NCBI GenBank assembly: GCA_024734495.1
Contig: JALMQS010000677.1
Span: forward strand, 186,001-250,000
Direction: 5' to 3'
Length of the DNA stretch: 64,000 bases
Origin: Forficula auricularia
Lineage: Eukaryota; Arthropoda; Insecta; Dermaptera; Forficulidae
In this document: piece after piece, positions 20,150-31,798 of the stretch
Layout: every line of letters starts with the position of its first letter
How positions within the stretch are numbered: the first letter of the stretch is position 1
Notes under the pieces: model-generated
Seen by the model: only the letters and a program-made list of their open reading frames with translations
Told to the model about the DNA's origin: nothing
The model's database searches: none
Position numbers and translations under genes: made by a program

Positions 20150-21290
20150 TATACAAATATAAGACAATGTAATTTTAGTTTTATTTAAATTTGAAATTTC
20201 TATGTGTAAAGATGAATAAGCAAAAGGATTCCGTTCTATTCTTTTAAAACTGTCTTGCCTGATTCTAGTTATTTTGTTTCTAAGACTTTTTACTTTATCC
20301 AATGCAAAGCATGGGTAAAGTATTGTAATCGCTCTCGGGGCAAGCGTGGCTTCAAAGGGTCCTCAGGTAAAAACTACGGAACCCATGGACTCAATTAAAG
20401 TCACAAATTGTAGTATTCAATTAGGTTGAATTTTAGCACGTGACGGTTTTGCCAAAAATTACAAGGGGTCTCGTCGAGAGGCCAAAAAGTGCGATTTTTT
20501 CATTTAGTGCGTGCGGATGGATGGATGGATGTATGGATGGATGGATGGATGTTATCGTTTTTTTGGCCCACGATTTTTTCCACACCGTTGCACCGATTGA
20601 AATGAAATTAAAAACCTAGCATTCTTTAACAAAATGAAGCGCTGATTAGTTTTTGGTACATATCGGTCCACAAACATTAGTACTTTATTTCAGTACTTTT
20701 TTAGTTTTTTCTAAATATCTTGAAAATGACTTAACCAATTTTGATGAAATTTAATATCTTAATTAAGTACCTTGGGGACCACAAAAAAGGTTAAATAAAG
20801 TTTTTAGTAAAATTATATTTTAAAGTACTTTTACTCTAGAACATATTAATATTTCAAATGAATTTGGATAAAGTTTAGCAACGATCCGTTGCAGTTTATT
20901 TATATAATATAATTGTAAGTATAAAAAAAGAAAAGGAAAATTGTTTATGTGCCAAATTTTTTGAAATTTAAGTTTCTGATGATCTTCAATGGTAACGGAG
21001 ATAAAAAGAAAATAATGTACCTTAGACGAATATGTGATGTGACTATTTGGTGGGTAAAATATTGATACATGTTTGTTCTGAAATTATAATGTACTCTTGC
21101 AACATGATATTAATAATGTTGTTATAATTGTAGAAACGGTAAAGAATTCGGCAAAGTCGACGAAACGTTGGTTGATAACTAAAAAAGTCATACATAAAAA
21201 CTTGTCGAGGGAGTAATATATAAGAACTTGAGATGCCATGTCCTCTAGGTGGTCCGTGGTGGGGTATCATGCGGGCTATACGCGGATTGA
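20150..21290 (+). mobile_element. Penelope-type unit interrupted by RepB
   Basis: Bases 20190-20290 and 20905-21220 match successive parts of the right arm of the palindrome at 38590-39690 (AATAAGCAAAAGGATTCCGT; GATAAAAAGAAAATAATGTA; TCGACGAAACGTTGG). The piece between them is RepB. The hammerhead-like region at 21145-21180 keeps GTCGACGAAACG but has lost the CTGA side. Confidence 0.5.
20288..20905 (+). repeat. RepB dispersed repeat, copy 1
   Basis: It begins TTTACTTTATCCAATGCAAA and GGGTAAAGTATTGTAATCG, contains a (GGAT)n stretch at about 20514-20550, and matches 23586-24125 nearly base for base. The last 60 bases (20843-20903) are a minus-orientation copy of the Penelope-type terminus that also occurs at 51229, 52859 and 57440. 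The start resembles RepA, so the two families may be related. Confidence 0.6.
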
Positions 21291-21900
21291 ATACCGGGTA
21301 ACACCTAGATGGACCATATCTTTCTTGCTCTCTTGGTTCAGGATGGAAGAATCAGTTGACCTCAATGGTTCTTATAAAACGGTAGTCTGGCTAAGTATTC
21401 TCTAAAATTTCGCTTTATAAAAATATCTTTGAATTTCTTAAAAGATTAATTTAATTAATTTAGAAAAACTTGTCCTTATTTCCTATTATAAACTTTCAAA
21501 TTACTAGCTATTCTTCAGGATTTTTACTGATATTTAGATATTAGAAATTTGGAGATACAGCTAGATAAAATACTGATATATCTTATTCTTAACGGTAACT
21601 ATTAAGTTATAAGACTTGAAATCGATCGTTCAATTTTAAAGTAGGTTAAAATTGAGATAGATACTTGGAATTTAGGGAATGTTTTTTTTTTATTAATTTC
21701 AAACCATTTGACCCACCGGCAGGAGAAAAATTCAAAAATACCCAAAATAAGGACCACAGTTTGCATACATAAAGCTACTAAAATCCTTTCTAAGTAATGA
21801 TGAAGTAGTAATAGAGATAATAGTTGGACTATCCCGTTCTAACGGGTGCGACAGGAGAAATTTTGACTATTTTAAAATAACGGTCACCCTATTATATATT
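21291..21900. other. Unassigned stretch
   Basis: Apart from a half-hairpin at 21310-21400 related to the inner hairpin of 3239-3437 (ATGGACCATATCTTTCTTGC), nothing is recognised. Confidence 0.3.
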
Positions 21901-22223
21901 CGAGCCCCGTCCCATCTCAATTGGCCCACCAATATTTTTTCTTTTTAAATAAAATTATGCTAATTCACGGTAAATTTAATTTAAATATTTATTTTTATTA
22001 TCATTTGGAACAACATTTTAAACAATTTAAAACATTTTATTGTAACATTTAAATTAAAATTATTTTTTAATTGTTAAAAACATAGTTTTGTATAAAAAAA
22101 TAGTTCTTTGCTTTTCACGATTTTTTTTTTTTTTTTAAAGAATCTTTGAATATGCAAAATAGTCAAGTAGGCTTTGCCTTTTTCCAAACAAAAGAAAGTT
22201 TGTTTTGTTTATTATTAGTAAAA

Positions 22224-23309
22224 ATGACTCGTGGAAAGGTTGTTAATGAAAAAATTTGCTCAATTATTATCAATTTATTTGAAAAGGGAAAATCAAACGC
22301 GGAAATTGGCGATCTAGTTAATTTATCAAAGTTTACTGTCAGAAATATTATTCGAGTTTATAAAACAACGGATACAATAGCTACAAAAACCTTGGTATGC
22401 GTCGAAATCCAAAATATCAGATGCTGATAGACGGGCATTGAAGAAGATTATTAGAAAAAACAGGCGTTCGAATTATGGTGAATTATCTGTTCTTTGGAGC
22501 GATGCTGTGGGGTGAAATTTTTCAAGATCCACGTGCCATAGAGAAGCCCTTAAGTTAGGTTTTAAAACTTACAAGGTAATTTTATTGCAACTTATTCCAA
22601 ATTTTTTTTTGTAATTTTACTAATTTTTTTTAGGCTAAAGAAAAGCCACTCTTGACATTAAAACAAAAGAAAAACCGCCTTAAATGGGCTAAAAGTCACA
22701 TTAATTGGATGAGTCATGAATGGAATAGTGTCCATTGGAGTGATGAGTCTCGTTTTGAAGTTTGTGTTGGGGACAATCGAAGCAGAGTTATTCGTCAGAA
22801 AAATGAAGCTTTCAATTCAGATTGTTTAAAAAAGAAAGTAAAATTTCCTGCTTCAGTTATGGTATGGGGTTCAATGTCTGCTAGAGGTGTTGGAAAACTT
22901 CACTTCATTGATGGAATTGTAAACACTAATAAATAATTAGAGATTTAAAAAAAAATCGTTACTTCCAACAATGGCAGATGCATTGAAGAATAATAATAAT
23001 TTTGTGTTCCAACAAGACGGGGCGGCCTGCCATACATCAAGAAAATCTTTAAAATGGCTTTCTGATTATAATGTTCAACTTTTGGAGTGGGTGGCAAACA
23101 GTCTCGACTTGTCACCAATATAAACTCTTTGGTACACAATGAAAAAGCTATTACGAATACAACCAGAGAGAAACTTAGTCGAATTAAAACACAAACTTCA
23201 AAATATTTGGAATACTTTCACTTAAGATGAGTGTCAAAACTTAATAATTACGTTGCCCAAAAGAATTCAAGCCGTAATTAAAAATAAAGGCGACGTCACA
23301 CAGTGGTAA
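22224..23309 (+). pseudogene. Tc1-type DD34E transposase, inactivated
   Basis: The product would bind the TIRs and cut and paste the element in the nucleus. Starting at the ATG at 22224, MTRGKVVNEKICSIIINLFE and SKFTVRNIIRVYK form the N-terminal helix-turn-helix. The frame shifts near 22395, and a stop follows at about 22514. A likely 58-nt intron (22576-22633, GTAATT...TTTTAG) joins GFKTYK to AKEKPLL. The catalytic first Asp is in HWSDESRFEV (about 22735), the second in FQQDGAACHTS (about 23010). The third acidic residue, expected in NPIENLW, is replaced: SPI-stop-TLW, with TAA at 23121-23123 where a GAA codon is expected. The C-terminus ends GDVTQW. The upstream Met at 22146 is less likely. 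It is dead by several lesions. Confidence 0.8.
22576..22633 (+). other. Probable intron in the Tc1 transposase
   Basis: GTAATT at the left and a T-rich tract plus TTTTAG at the right. Removing 58 bases restores the reading GFKTYK|AKEKPLLTL in one frame. Many Tc1 relatives have no intron here. Confidence 0.6.
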
Positions 23310-23585
23310 AGGTTTTGGATTTTGTATGTTTTCTTTGTTTTTAACAATTAAAAAATAATTTTAATTTAAATGTTACAATAAAATGTTTTAAATTGTTTAA
23401 AATGTTGTTCCAAATGATAATAAAAATAAATATTTAAATTAAATTTACACGTGAATTAGCATAATTTTATTTAAAAAGAAGGAATATTGGCGGGCCAATT
23501 GAGATGGGACGGGGCTCGTATATATAAAACTTTCTCCGTTTTATCTATATCCTTTATTTGTTATTTCCCCCAATCCAGTATTGTA

Positions 23586-24125
23586 TTTTTACTTTATCCA
23601 ATGCAAAGCATGGGTAAAGTATTGTAATCGCTCTCGGGGCAAGCGTGGCTTCAAAGGGTCCTCAGGTAAAGACTACGGAACCCATGGACTCAATTAAAGT
23701 CACAAATTGTAGTATTCAATTAGGTTGAATTTTAGCACGTGACGGTTTTGCCAAAAATTACATGGGGTCTCGTCGAGAGGCCAAAAAGTGCGATTTTTTC
23801 ATTTAGTGCGTGCGTATGGATGTATGTATGGATGTATGTATGTATGTTATCGCTTTTTTGGCCCACGATTTTTTCCACACCGTTACACCGATTGAAATGA
23901 AATTGAAAACCTACCATTAGTTTAACAAAATGAAGCGCTGATTAGTTTTTGGTACATATCGGCCCACAAACATTAGTACTTTATTTCAGTACTTTTTTAG
24001 TTTTTCTAAATATCTTGAAAATGACTTAACCAATTTTGATGAAATTTAATATCCTAATTAAGTACCTTGGGGACCACAAAAAAGGTTAAATAAAGTTTTA
24101 GTAAAATTATATTTTAAAGTACTTT
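23586..24125 (+). repeat. RepB dispersed repeat, copy 2
   Basis: Direct-orientation copy of 20288-20840 with the simple-sequence part changed to (GTAT)/(GGAT) mixtures at about 23812-23848. It lies just right of the Tc1 element. 24126-24323 has no recognised content. Confidence 0.65.
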
Positions 24126-24323
24126 ACTCTAGAGTAAGATGGTACTTTTTTTAATTTTTTTAAATTCTTTAAAATTTATTCATTTGAAAGTTTTAATATA
24201 GCTCATTTAGCCTTGCTTAAGTAAGAATGGATAGGCTTCTCTCTGTGAAATGCTAAAAATTTGGGAGGAATTTTTATGAGTAACCCATAGCAACTGCGTT
24301 GTTTTCTTATCCGTTACCTTTGC

Positions 24324-25604
24324 TGAAGACAGAGAAATCGATTTTAAACCAAAAATAGCGATTGATTCTCATCTAGTACTTGAGGAATAATCATTCTATA
24401 TTGGATTTTTGACGTTTCGGTTTTTATTAGTAACCATTGCTGAAGACATAGAGAAATCGACTTTAAACCAAAAATAGCGATTGATTCTCATCTAGTACTT
24501 GAGGAATAATCATTCTATATTGGATTTTTGACGTTTCGGTTTTTATTAGTAACCATTGCTGAAGACATAAGAAATCGACTTTAAACCAAAAATAGCGATT
24601 GATTCTCATCTAGTACTTGAGGAATAATCATTCTATATTGGATTTTTGACGTTTCGGTTTTTATTAGTAACCATTGCTGAAGACATAGAGGAATCGACTT
24701 TAAACCAAAAATAGCGATTGATTCTCATCTAGTACTTGAGGAATAACCATTCTATATTGGATTTTTGACGTTTCGGTTTTATTGGTAACCATTGCTGAAG
24801 ACATAGAGGAATCGACTTAAAATCAAAAATAGCGATTGATTCTCATCTAATACTTGAGGAATAACAATTCTACATTAGGTTTTTGACGTTTCGATTATTA
24901 TTGGTAACCATTGCTGAAGACATGGAGGAATCGACTTAAAATCAAAAATAACGATCAATTCTTATCTAATACTAGAGGAATAACCTTGTGCATTCCATTT
25001 TTGATGTTTTGACTATTAATGGAAACCTCTACTGAAAATGTAGAAGAATCGACTTAAAATCAAAAAGACTAAATTCTTTTTTGGTAAACAACTCAAGCTT
25101 GAGTTGTTTGCCATAAAAGAATTTAGTCTTTTTGATTTTAAGTCGATTCTTCTACATTTTCAGTAGAGGTTTCCATTAATAGTCAAAACATCAAAAATGG
25201 AATGCAATAAGGTTATTCCTCTAGTATTAGATAAGAATTGATCGTTATTTTTGATTTTTAAGTCGATTCCTCCATGTCTTCAGCAATGGTTACCAATAAT
25301 AATCGAAACGTCAAAAACCTAATGTAGAATTGTTATTCCTCAAGTATTAGATGAGAATCAATCACTATTTTTGATTTTAAGTCGATTCCTCTATGTCTTC
25401 AGCAATGGTTACCAATAAAAACCGAAACTTCAAAAATCCAATGTAGAATGGTTATTCCTCGACTCTTAAATGAGAATTATTTTTGAATTAAATTTCAATA
25501 TGAACTACAAATTGCAAGTGATATCTGATTAATAATAAAGGAACAAACATATTAATATTTCAAATGAATTTGATAAAGTTAAACGATCCGTTGCAGTTTA
25601 TTTT
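24324..25604. repeat. 118-bp tandem array folded into a palindrome
   Basis: On the plus strand, units begin with CTGAAGACAT at about 24324, 24441, 24560, 24678, 24796, 24915 and 25033 (spacing 117-119). At 25095-25100 (AAGCTT) the sequence turns round, and the right arm repeats about 3.5 units in reverse. The right arm ends with the Penelope-type terminus (GATCCGTTGCAGTTTA at about 25590). Each unit, read on the minus strand, holds GGTT-N9-AACC-GAAACG, a shape like the stem II and GAAAC part of the hammerhead-like cores, but without CTGANGA in the right place. Confidence 0.75.
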
Positions 25605-26590
25605 ATATACTCTGGCAATAAAATTTGAAAGAGTCATCAAAATTTATTTATTTACAATTTCAATTATTTATACTTGTTTGCTTGTAGGTATATACTATCG
25701 TATCGATTGGAGTAGGAAATACATATAAACAATTAATCGAAATATTCGAGTTTTTACATGCTATAAAACTGAGCTATTGAGAGAGGGTTGTTTTTTGGGG
25801 GAGGGGGCAGGGTGCGAGGGGTCAGGGTGTGGTGTTAATTATTCAGAGCCAGGGGCTTGTTGGAATGAAGTTCGTGTCGAGGGGGATGGTCACGTGATCC
25901 CTCGTCGCAACTCCCCCCCTCCCCTTACATGTACTTCAAGATTGCCGGTTAAGGACCTCAAACTTGCTGAGATAGAAATCTCTAGCCGTATATGCCTTTA
26001 TTAAAATAATTACTTTAAAATAAATCGAAATCTTGAAAGTTTTTCAAACATTAGAAAACATGTAGGTAGGTATAAAATTAAAGTAAAAAGCCGACCAAAT
26101 GCGAGTCGGGCTTACAAAAGAAGGGTTCCGTTATTTATATTTTCAAAAATACTTGCCGTATCAAATCTGAAGTTATTTCTCGTTAAAAAAGAGAAACTAA
26201 TGGAATTTGAGAATTTTATTTCATAATTTTAAATTAAATGCCACTTTGGGACTAGGGATCGCAATCCGGCGGTAATCCGGCATCATTAAACGTCTAACGG
26301 ATCCGTTAAATTAAAAAAAAAAAATACACACCAATTTCTTGGAAAAATATTCGCGTTGTTTCATGAGCAGGTATTTAAATCCGCGATGTGTGCAACTTTA
26401 GTTTTACTTAAAGTAATAATTTAAAACAAGTATATTAAAAATAAGAAGAAGTTTTAAACTCCTTATTGGGTTTATAGTGCCATTGATTAAATAGATTTAT
26501 AATTATTGTAATAATTTCAAGAATCAGACTGCTGGTGTGGCTAAATTACCTAATTATTGTAGATGCTTGTTTAGCACGACTCTCTATATA
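25605..26590. other. Mostly unassigned stretch
   Basis: Contains the dispersed motif AAATGCGAGTCGGGCTTAC...GGGTTCCGTTA at 26092-26135, also seen near 12280. The 75-codon ORF at 25777 is G-rich and unsupported. Nothing else was recognised. Confidence 0.3.
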
Positions 26591-26615
26591 TTTCGGGGTA
26601 TAAGCCCATCTTCAG
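26590..26615 (-). ncRNA. Hammerhead-like core, diverged
   Basis: Minus strand: CTGAAGA, T, stem GGG...CCC, GAAAT. The order and spacing are as in the other units, but stem II is only about three to four pairs. Confidence 0.35.
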
Positions 26616-26845
26616 GAGTTCACAAAGGACATAAAAGACACTTTTTTTAAAAAGTTTCTAAAAAGATTTTCAAAAAAATTTTCTTTACTATATTTAAAAT
26701 GTTTCACCAAGAACCTACACCATTCTCACCCAACAAAAAAACAGAATAAGTCGATCGAAACGTCGTAGTTATATTATTTCTTCGTGTTCACTAAATAATT
26801 ATAATTAATTATCTGTGATTTAAATATATGATTTAAATATATATA

Positions 26846-28144
26846 TCTATATATATAAAAGCCATTGTCATGTCATGTGGCGCATCAAAGAACGATGTGG
26901 TGAGAAAAAGCAACTAATAGTTAGATTGTCAAATTTTTCAAATAAAATATCTCTATATTCTCTATCTATAATATCTCTATATATTAATATTAATATATTC
27001 CTCTATATAGCTTAGAATATTAGATTTACGGCGTGTCTCATTTGAAATTTTAAAATATATATTATATTTAAAATATATATTATACCGGGAAAATTAATTT
27101 TTTTTTGAATTTAAGAAACATATAAATTCTTGAAATTTTAGCAGTCAAATTAATTTTAAAATATAAATATATATTATATATATTTAATTTACAATATAAG
27201 TATTAATGAGATATGATTTAATGGAATAATGAGAATAATTCTTATTAGTTGAATAAAAGATTTCACTGTCGATGGTAACAGAATTGTTTTTATTTTAGGT
27301 TAAAAAATAAAATAAAATGAGAGAGTCTTCTGTTTTTTAATAATTTTTAATAATTTTAATAATTAAAAATTATTTTATTAAAAAACAGAAGACTCTCTCA
27401 TTTTATTTTATTTTTTAACCTAAAAATAATAATTCTTAATTTATTACTGCGCGGCTAATTTGAAATTTTAGTAGATAAACAAATTAATTTTAAAATTATT
27501 ATATTTAATTTAGAGATTATTTTTAGATAAATTTAAATATTGAAATGTATTATTAAAAAAGTAGAAAAATATTAGTAGACAAATATATAAATCCTTTAAA
27601 TTTTAATAGAAAAATTAATTTTAAAATATTATATTTTTGAAAACGCGATATTTAATTAAATATCTCGATTTAAATATCGAGATATATTTTAAAATATCGG
27701 TAATTTAACTCATAATCAATTTTTAGATCCAAATATATTTAATTTCGTCTGCACAAATTATTTGTATGCAATTTAACCAAGTCGTTCAACTAACCCCGGT
27801 GACTCGGCTTTTGAACTCGCGATATTTAATTTATTATCCCGATTAAAAATATGGGAATAATTTTAAATTGTCGAGGATTTTATGCAGTTTAGATTTCTGA
27901 AGATGAAACTAATTGTTTCTACCTATTTAATATTTATTAAGCTAAAACCAATTTGACAACTGGCTATCAAGCCGAGTTGACGGAGGTAGCGCCCTCTGCT
28001 GAGAAAAAAGAGTGTGCGTACGAAAAACTATAACGTTGTCATTCGTTGAATGAATTTCGCTACCCATAATTTCCCATACCGGGCTCCTTATATGCAAATC
28101 GATTCTTACGGAGTAAACTCCAAAAATTATTAAAATAACTAATT
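26846..28144. other. Very AT-rich stretch, possible Helitron 5' part
   Basis: The run starting TCTATATATATAAAAGCC at about 26846 resembles Helitron 5' ends, and a Helitron-like 3' hairpin lies downstream at 28650, but I cannot prove they belong together. The stretch also holds the palindrome at 27291-27428. Several lines of the form TTTGAAATTTTA...ATTAATTTTAAAATAT recur, suggesting an internally repetitive element. Confidence 0.3.
27291..27428. repeat. Near-perfect hairpin, about 55-bp arms
   Basis: Left arm 27291-27343 (...GAGAGAGTCTTCTGTTTTTT) and right arm 27376-27428 are reverse complements apart from indels in A/T runs, with a 30-base AT loop. No coding. Confidence 0.8.
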
Positions 28145-28345
28145 ATGGGACGTCGTTGTTTAGCTGATTTATGCCCACAAAGAATGGTTAAACAATGCGG
28201 TAATATCACATTATTTAGGTAAATAATAATCTCTTATCAATCTATTCTATAATTCTATTCTATAATAAAAATATATATATATTATATAGTTTTCCAACCG
28301 ATCGTGAGCTTCGAGAGAAATGGCTAATAGCCATATCTCGAGACG
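28145..28345 (+). pseudogene. THAP-type zinc-finger fragment (two exons)
   Basis: Exon 1 (28145-28218) reads MGRRCLADLCPQRMVKQCGN then ITLF. An intron with GT...AG (28219-28289) follows. Exon 2 from 28290 gives S-FPTDRELREKWLIAIS. The pattern C-x4-C near the N-terminus, then FP, a W in EKW and an AI/I is that of THAP DNA-binding domains, which occur in P-element transposases and many host proteins. The C-x2-H that completes the zinc site is missing: after WLIAIS the frame runs into the GC-rich repeat motif RDAARQGH, shared by several transposon copies in this window. It is thus a truncated, probably captured, piece. Calling it THAP is my inference from pattern. Confidence 0.5.
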
Positions 28346-28400
28346 CTGCCCGCCAGGGCCACCAGCTCGGAGCACGCCTGGTACTGCTATCTTACCTTAA
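28342..28400 (+). repeat. GC-rich CGAGACGC repeat, short copy
   Basis: CGAGACGCTGCCCGCCAGGG followed by CCACC and a GCACGCC-GGTACTGCT ending. It is a shortened form of the motif at 28575-28672, 29240-29283, 35236-35318 and 61625-61650. Confidence 0.5.
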
Positions 28401-28417
28401 TATAATAATGAAATAGG

Positions 28418-28460
28418 TTTCCAACCGATCGGGAACTTCGAGAGAAATGGTTGTATGCTC
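28418..28460 (+). pseudogene. Second copy of the THAP exon-2 start
   Basis: After TAG at about 28417, the bases encode FPTDRELREKW again with few changes, then diverge and stop. This is a local duplication of the segment at 28291-28325. Confidence 0.45.
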
Positions 28461-28574
28461 TAATAAAGTATTTATAAAGCATTTACTGATATTTTTTAAT
28501 CTTTCTTTGATCAAAATTCATTATTCAAAAAATATTTTTTTCAAAACATATAATTACGGACAGCTAATAATCAC

Positions 28575-28672
28575 ATCTCGAGACGCTGCCCGCCAGGGCC
28601 ACCTGCCCGGAGGGCCGAGCGGTGCCGGGCGTGCCGTAGGCACGCCGGGTACTGCTCGTACTATATATATTT
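28575..28672 (+). mobile_element. Helitron-like 3' end with hairpin
   Basis: CGAGACGCTGCCCGCCAGGG, then a hairpin GGCGTGCC-GTA-GGCACGCC, about ten bases, and CTCG followed by T. Hairpin plus short spacer plus a CT-type end before T is the layout of Helitron 3' ends, though the usual last bases are CTRR, not CTCG. The 35236-35318 copy has the same hairpin and also ends CTCG-T. Confidence 0.5.
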
Positions 28673-28721
28673 GTCTAGATTAATTTGTAACAACGCTGAG
28701 AGAATTTTCTTTAAAAAGATT

Positions 28722-28796
28722 ACGCTCTTGCCTAGAATCGAACCGACGAACTCTTGAACTATGGGGATCAGCTCTAGCGATTACACCAATGCAACA
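28722..28796 (-). mobile_element. tRNA-like SINE head
   Basis: Minus strand: TTGGTGTAATCGCTAGAG (A-box-like) and GGTTCGATTCTAGGC (B-box-like) about 35 bases apart. The acceptor stem does not close well, so it is a tRNA-derived repeat rather than a working tRNA gene. Confidence 0.45.
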
Positions 28797-28899
28797 TTAA
28801 TATTTGTATCTTGATTTCTGTTACTAAAACTATATATTTTTGATTTGGACTTTGTGTCGAGATAATATTGTATTCATTTGAACTCGAATGAAAATGAAA

Positions 28900-29384
<485 letters not shown>

Positions 29385-29399
29385 TGGCTTGCGATAACG

Positions 29400-30417
29400 T
29401 TTCAACCAGAGAATTCTGTCCAAAACAGAACCCTTCATTTTTGAAAATTTTATTTTATTCTTCGTAAAATTAATTTAACCATTTTTCGTTAATTCGTCAA
29501 TTTTAACATTAGATTTTTCAAGTGATATTGAAAACAGAGCGGGCAGTTTATCTTCATTTTGGCAAGTTCTAGTGATTGTTTTAATTCTTTTCAATGAACT
29601 TTCAACGGACGCCCTTGTGCATACTAATTGTATTAAATCAAATTCTTGTGCCAAAACATCTTTTAATTTAACATTTATTATTAATTTTTTATGCAATTTT
29701 TAAATTTTAAATAAAAGTCAGGACTCGAGTACCTACAAATTCAATTTTCAACTTTATGAAATCAAAGTACTTATATTCACATAAGATAGCTGAAGTGATT
29801 CAAATAGGAAATCTGGAAAATTCTTTTCATAATTTAACGTTAAACAGTTGCACAAATTTTAAATTAAAGCAAAGCGAAATAATTCCACACGAAATTCAAA
29901 TTTGAAACGGTTATGAAAATACTCTTGACATTTTGAAATTTCAGCAATGCGCCGCATCCACAGCATCGATGGATCGTATGTCACTGATGCATATTTATAT
30001 TCCTTATTTATAAGGAGCATTGGCGGTAACATTTGAGATGCTGTCCAAAAAAGTACCCTTCAATTTTTAAAATTTTATTTCATTTTTCAATCCTTTTTGT
30101 AAATTTTACTTATGGAAAGTGGTGTAGGTTTTAGGTGAAACATGATGTTAATTAGTAGACTAAAGGGTGTGTAGTTTCACAGTGAATGAAATAAAACTCA
30201 AAGAGGTTTATACAAACTCAATATATTTTGGATTATTAGTCCATCATCAGGTGTTTACAAGTTAATACTAATAATAATGTTTTTGTAAAATTCATCGATA
30301 AACCCAAAAATTTTCGTTATTTTTCAAATTTTATATATTAGATTTTTTTCATGACGTTTTGAAATTTTAGGAATGCGCAGCATCCACAGCATCCATGGAC
30401 CGCAAGCCATTGATAAG
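29400..30417. other. Mostly unassigned; one hammerhead-like trace
   Basis: At 30222-30250 on the minus strand: CTGATGA, T, stem GGA...TCC, then AAAAT in place of GAAAC. It has the form of the Penelope-type cores but is degenerate. Blocks near 29940-29990 and 30350-30410 repeat one another (GACATTTTGAAATTTCAGCAATGCGC versus GACGTTTTGAAATTTTAGGAATGCGC), each followed by CACAGCATC. No gene is seen. Confidence 0.35.
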
Positions 30418-30625
30418 GAGTCATGTAGTCGCCGAGTATTTAAAGTGTATGACTTCTAATCAAGCTAGGGCGGGTTCAAGCCCGACTCGCTGCAAATATT
30501 GAACCTGCTATAATATTATTCCTTCAGGGAAGACAATGGGAAACCATCCTTGTAAAAAATTTCCCCAGGAAAATTACAATGGAGAGAATACTCTCCATTG
30601 TAATCGCCGACGAGGGTTAATGATG
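30418..30625 (+). mobile_element. tRNA-derived SINE, family D
   Basis: GTAGTCGCCGAGTATTTAAA (serine-tRNA-like start), GACTTCTAATCAAG, and the B-box-like GCGGGTTCAAGCCCGACTC form a tRNA-like head. A body with the palindrome TTACAATGGAGAG/CTCTCCATTGTAA at about 30577-30604 follows. The A-box is damaged (GAGTATTTAAAG), so a live tRNA gene is unlikely. Confidence 0.55.
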
Positions 30626-30837
30626 TTCGATTGAGCTAAAATTTGGTAGGAGTTACTTTTAGATCTATTCTAACAAAATTCCGCCCGGTACTCCTCAAAA
30701 ATTACAACTTGAAAAATAAGGGCCACACTAAAGTACCTATATTTTTATTTGCATAAAGCCCAGGACATACTCATTGATTTCTCTTTATTATTAGTAATAA
30801 TTACATATTTATAAATAACAAGATTGAGACTCTTGAT

Positions 30838-31426
30838 CCTTTGAGGGGGTTTGAGGCTGTTTATCATTTTTATGAGAAAATTCTCAAATTTTTACCATCG
30901 AATCATTGATACATTAAATATTTATTCCCGAAATTTGAAGTTGATCGTCTGTCCCATTACCGAGAAATAAATTATTGAAAATTGTCCTTTTAGCATGGAA
31001 GTAAATGGACGGAGCTTTTAAAAGGGCTATAACTTCTATACAAATTATTACATTTTCAACAAATTTTTACAGAGCAATAATTCATCTTTTATGAATCGAA
31101 TGATACATTGTTCAATAGATTTGACAATGTATAAAATAAAAAGTTATTTGCAGGCAACAGAATATAATAAAAGCACTAGTGTAGAATTTCAACTTTATTT
31201 CTGGAAATCGTTTTTGTGTTAAATAAAGGTTTTTATAATGAGAAAAAATTTATCTCAATATTGTTTTTATTAATATTATCAAAACAAAGATTTATATTCG
31301 AAATTAACCTCATTATTAACAATTTTTTTATTAAAACATTTAGTAGACAGACGTTGTCACTCTGCAGAAATACAAAAGATTTTTTCGTAGATCAACCAGA
31401 TAGATAAGCTGACTCGAACCTCCTTA
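30838..31426. mobile_element. TTAA-type MITE, copy 2
   Basis: Matches 9009-9601 along its length in the same orientation, with decayed ends (left TTGAGGGGGTTTGAGG, right GACTCGAACCTCCTTAAG). One internal deletion lies near 31130. The 63-codon ORF inside also exists, broken, in copy 1 and is not a gene. Confidence 0.65.
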
Positions 31427-31798
31427 AGAAGCAGTAGTAGAGTTTGTTTTGTTTTCCCGTTGAAAAGCGAATTCATTTTTAATTAAAATTTTAAAAATAC
31501 AATATCTTCTTAACACCATGGGAATATAAAGCAAGCAAACTTTTCAAGTTTCTATACGTAACTTGAAAATAAAGCTTTTATTATACTCTATATAATACAT
31601 AATTTAGATTTTTTGACTTTTACCGTTTGGGTAACATCTCTCTTAAATAATATATAATTTGGAGAGAGGTCAATTCGATGGTGGAGGGGCTCAATGTTAT
31701 GGCATATCCAACCCTCGGCTGATTCCTGGGAGACATTTTTTTTTCAAAAAGGATTTCAGAGGAATTGGATTAAAAATAAATGCAATTAGTACCTACAC
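31427..31798. other. Unassigned stretch
   Basis: Contains a GC-richer patch (31659-31730, GGAGAGAGGTCAATTCGATG) that I cannot assign. Confidence 0.2.

Larger units (their letters stand above)
21901..23518 (+). mobile_element. Tc1-family transposon with long TIRs
   Basis: Inverted ends of about 185-190 bp start CGAGCCCCGTCCCATCTCAA (21901-22086 and 23335-23518) and are nearly identical. The outer flanks are TA-rich, as expected for a TA target. The total of about 1.6 kb is normal for Tc1. It contains one transposase gene on the plus strand, now inactivated. Confidence 0.85.

Noticed and set aside
21145..21180. Complete hammerhead at the Penelope-type unit
   Set aside because: Only the GTCGACGAAACG half is present; the CTGANGA side has been lost.
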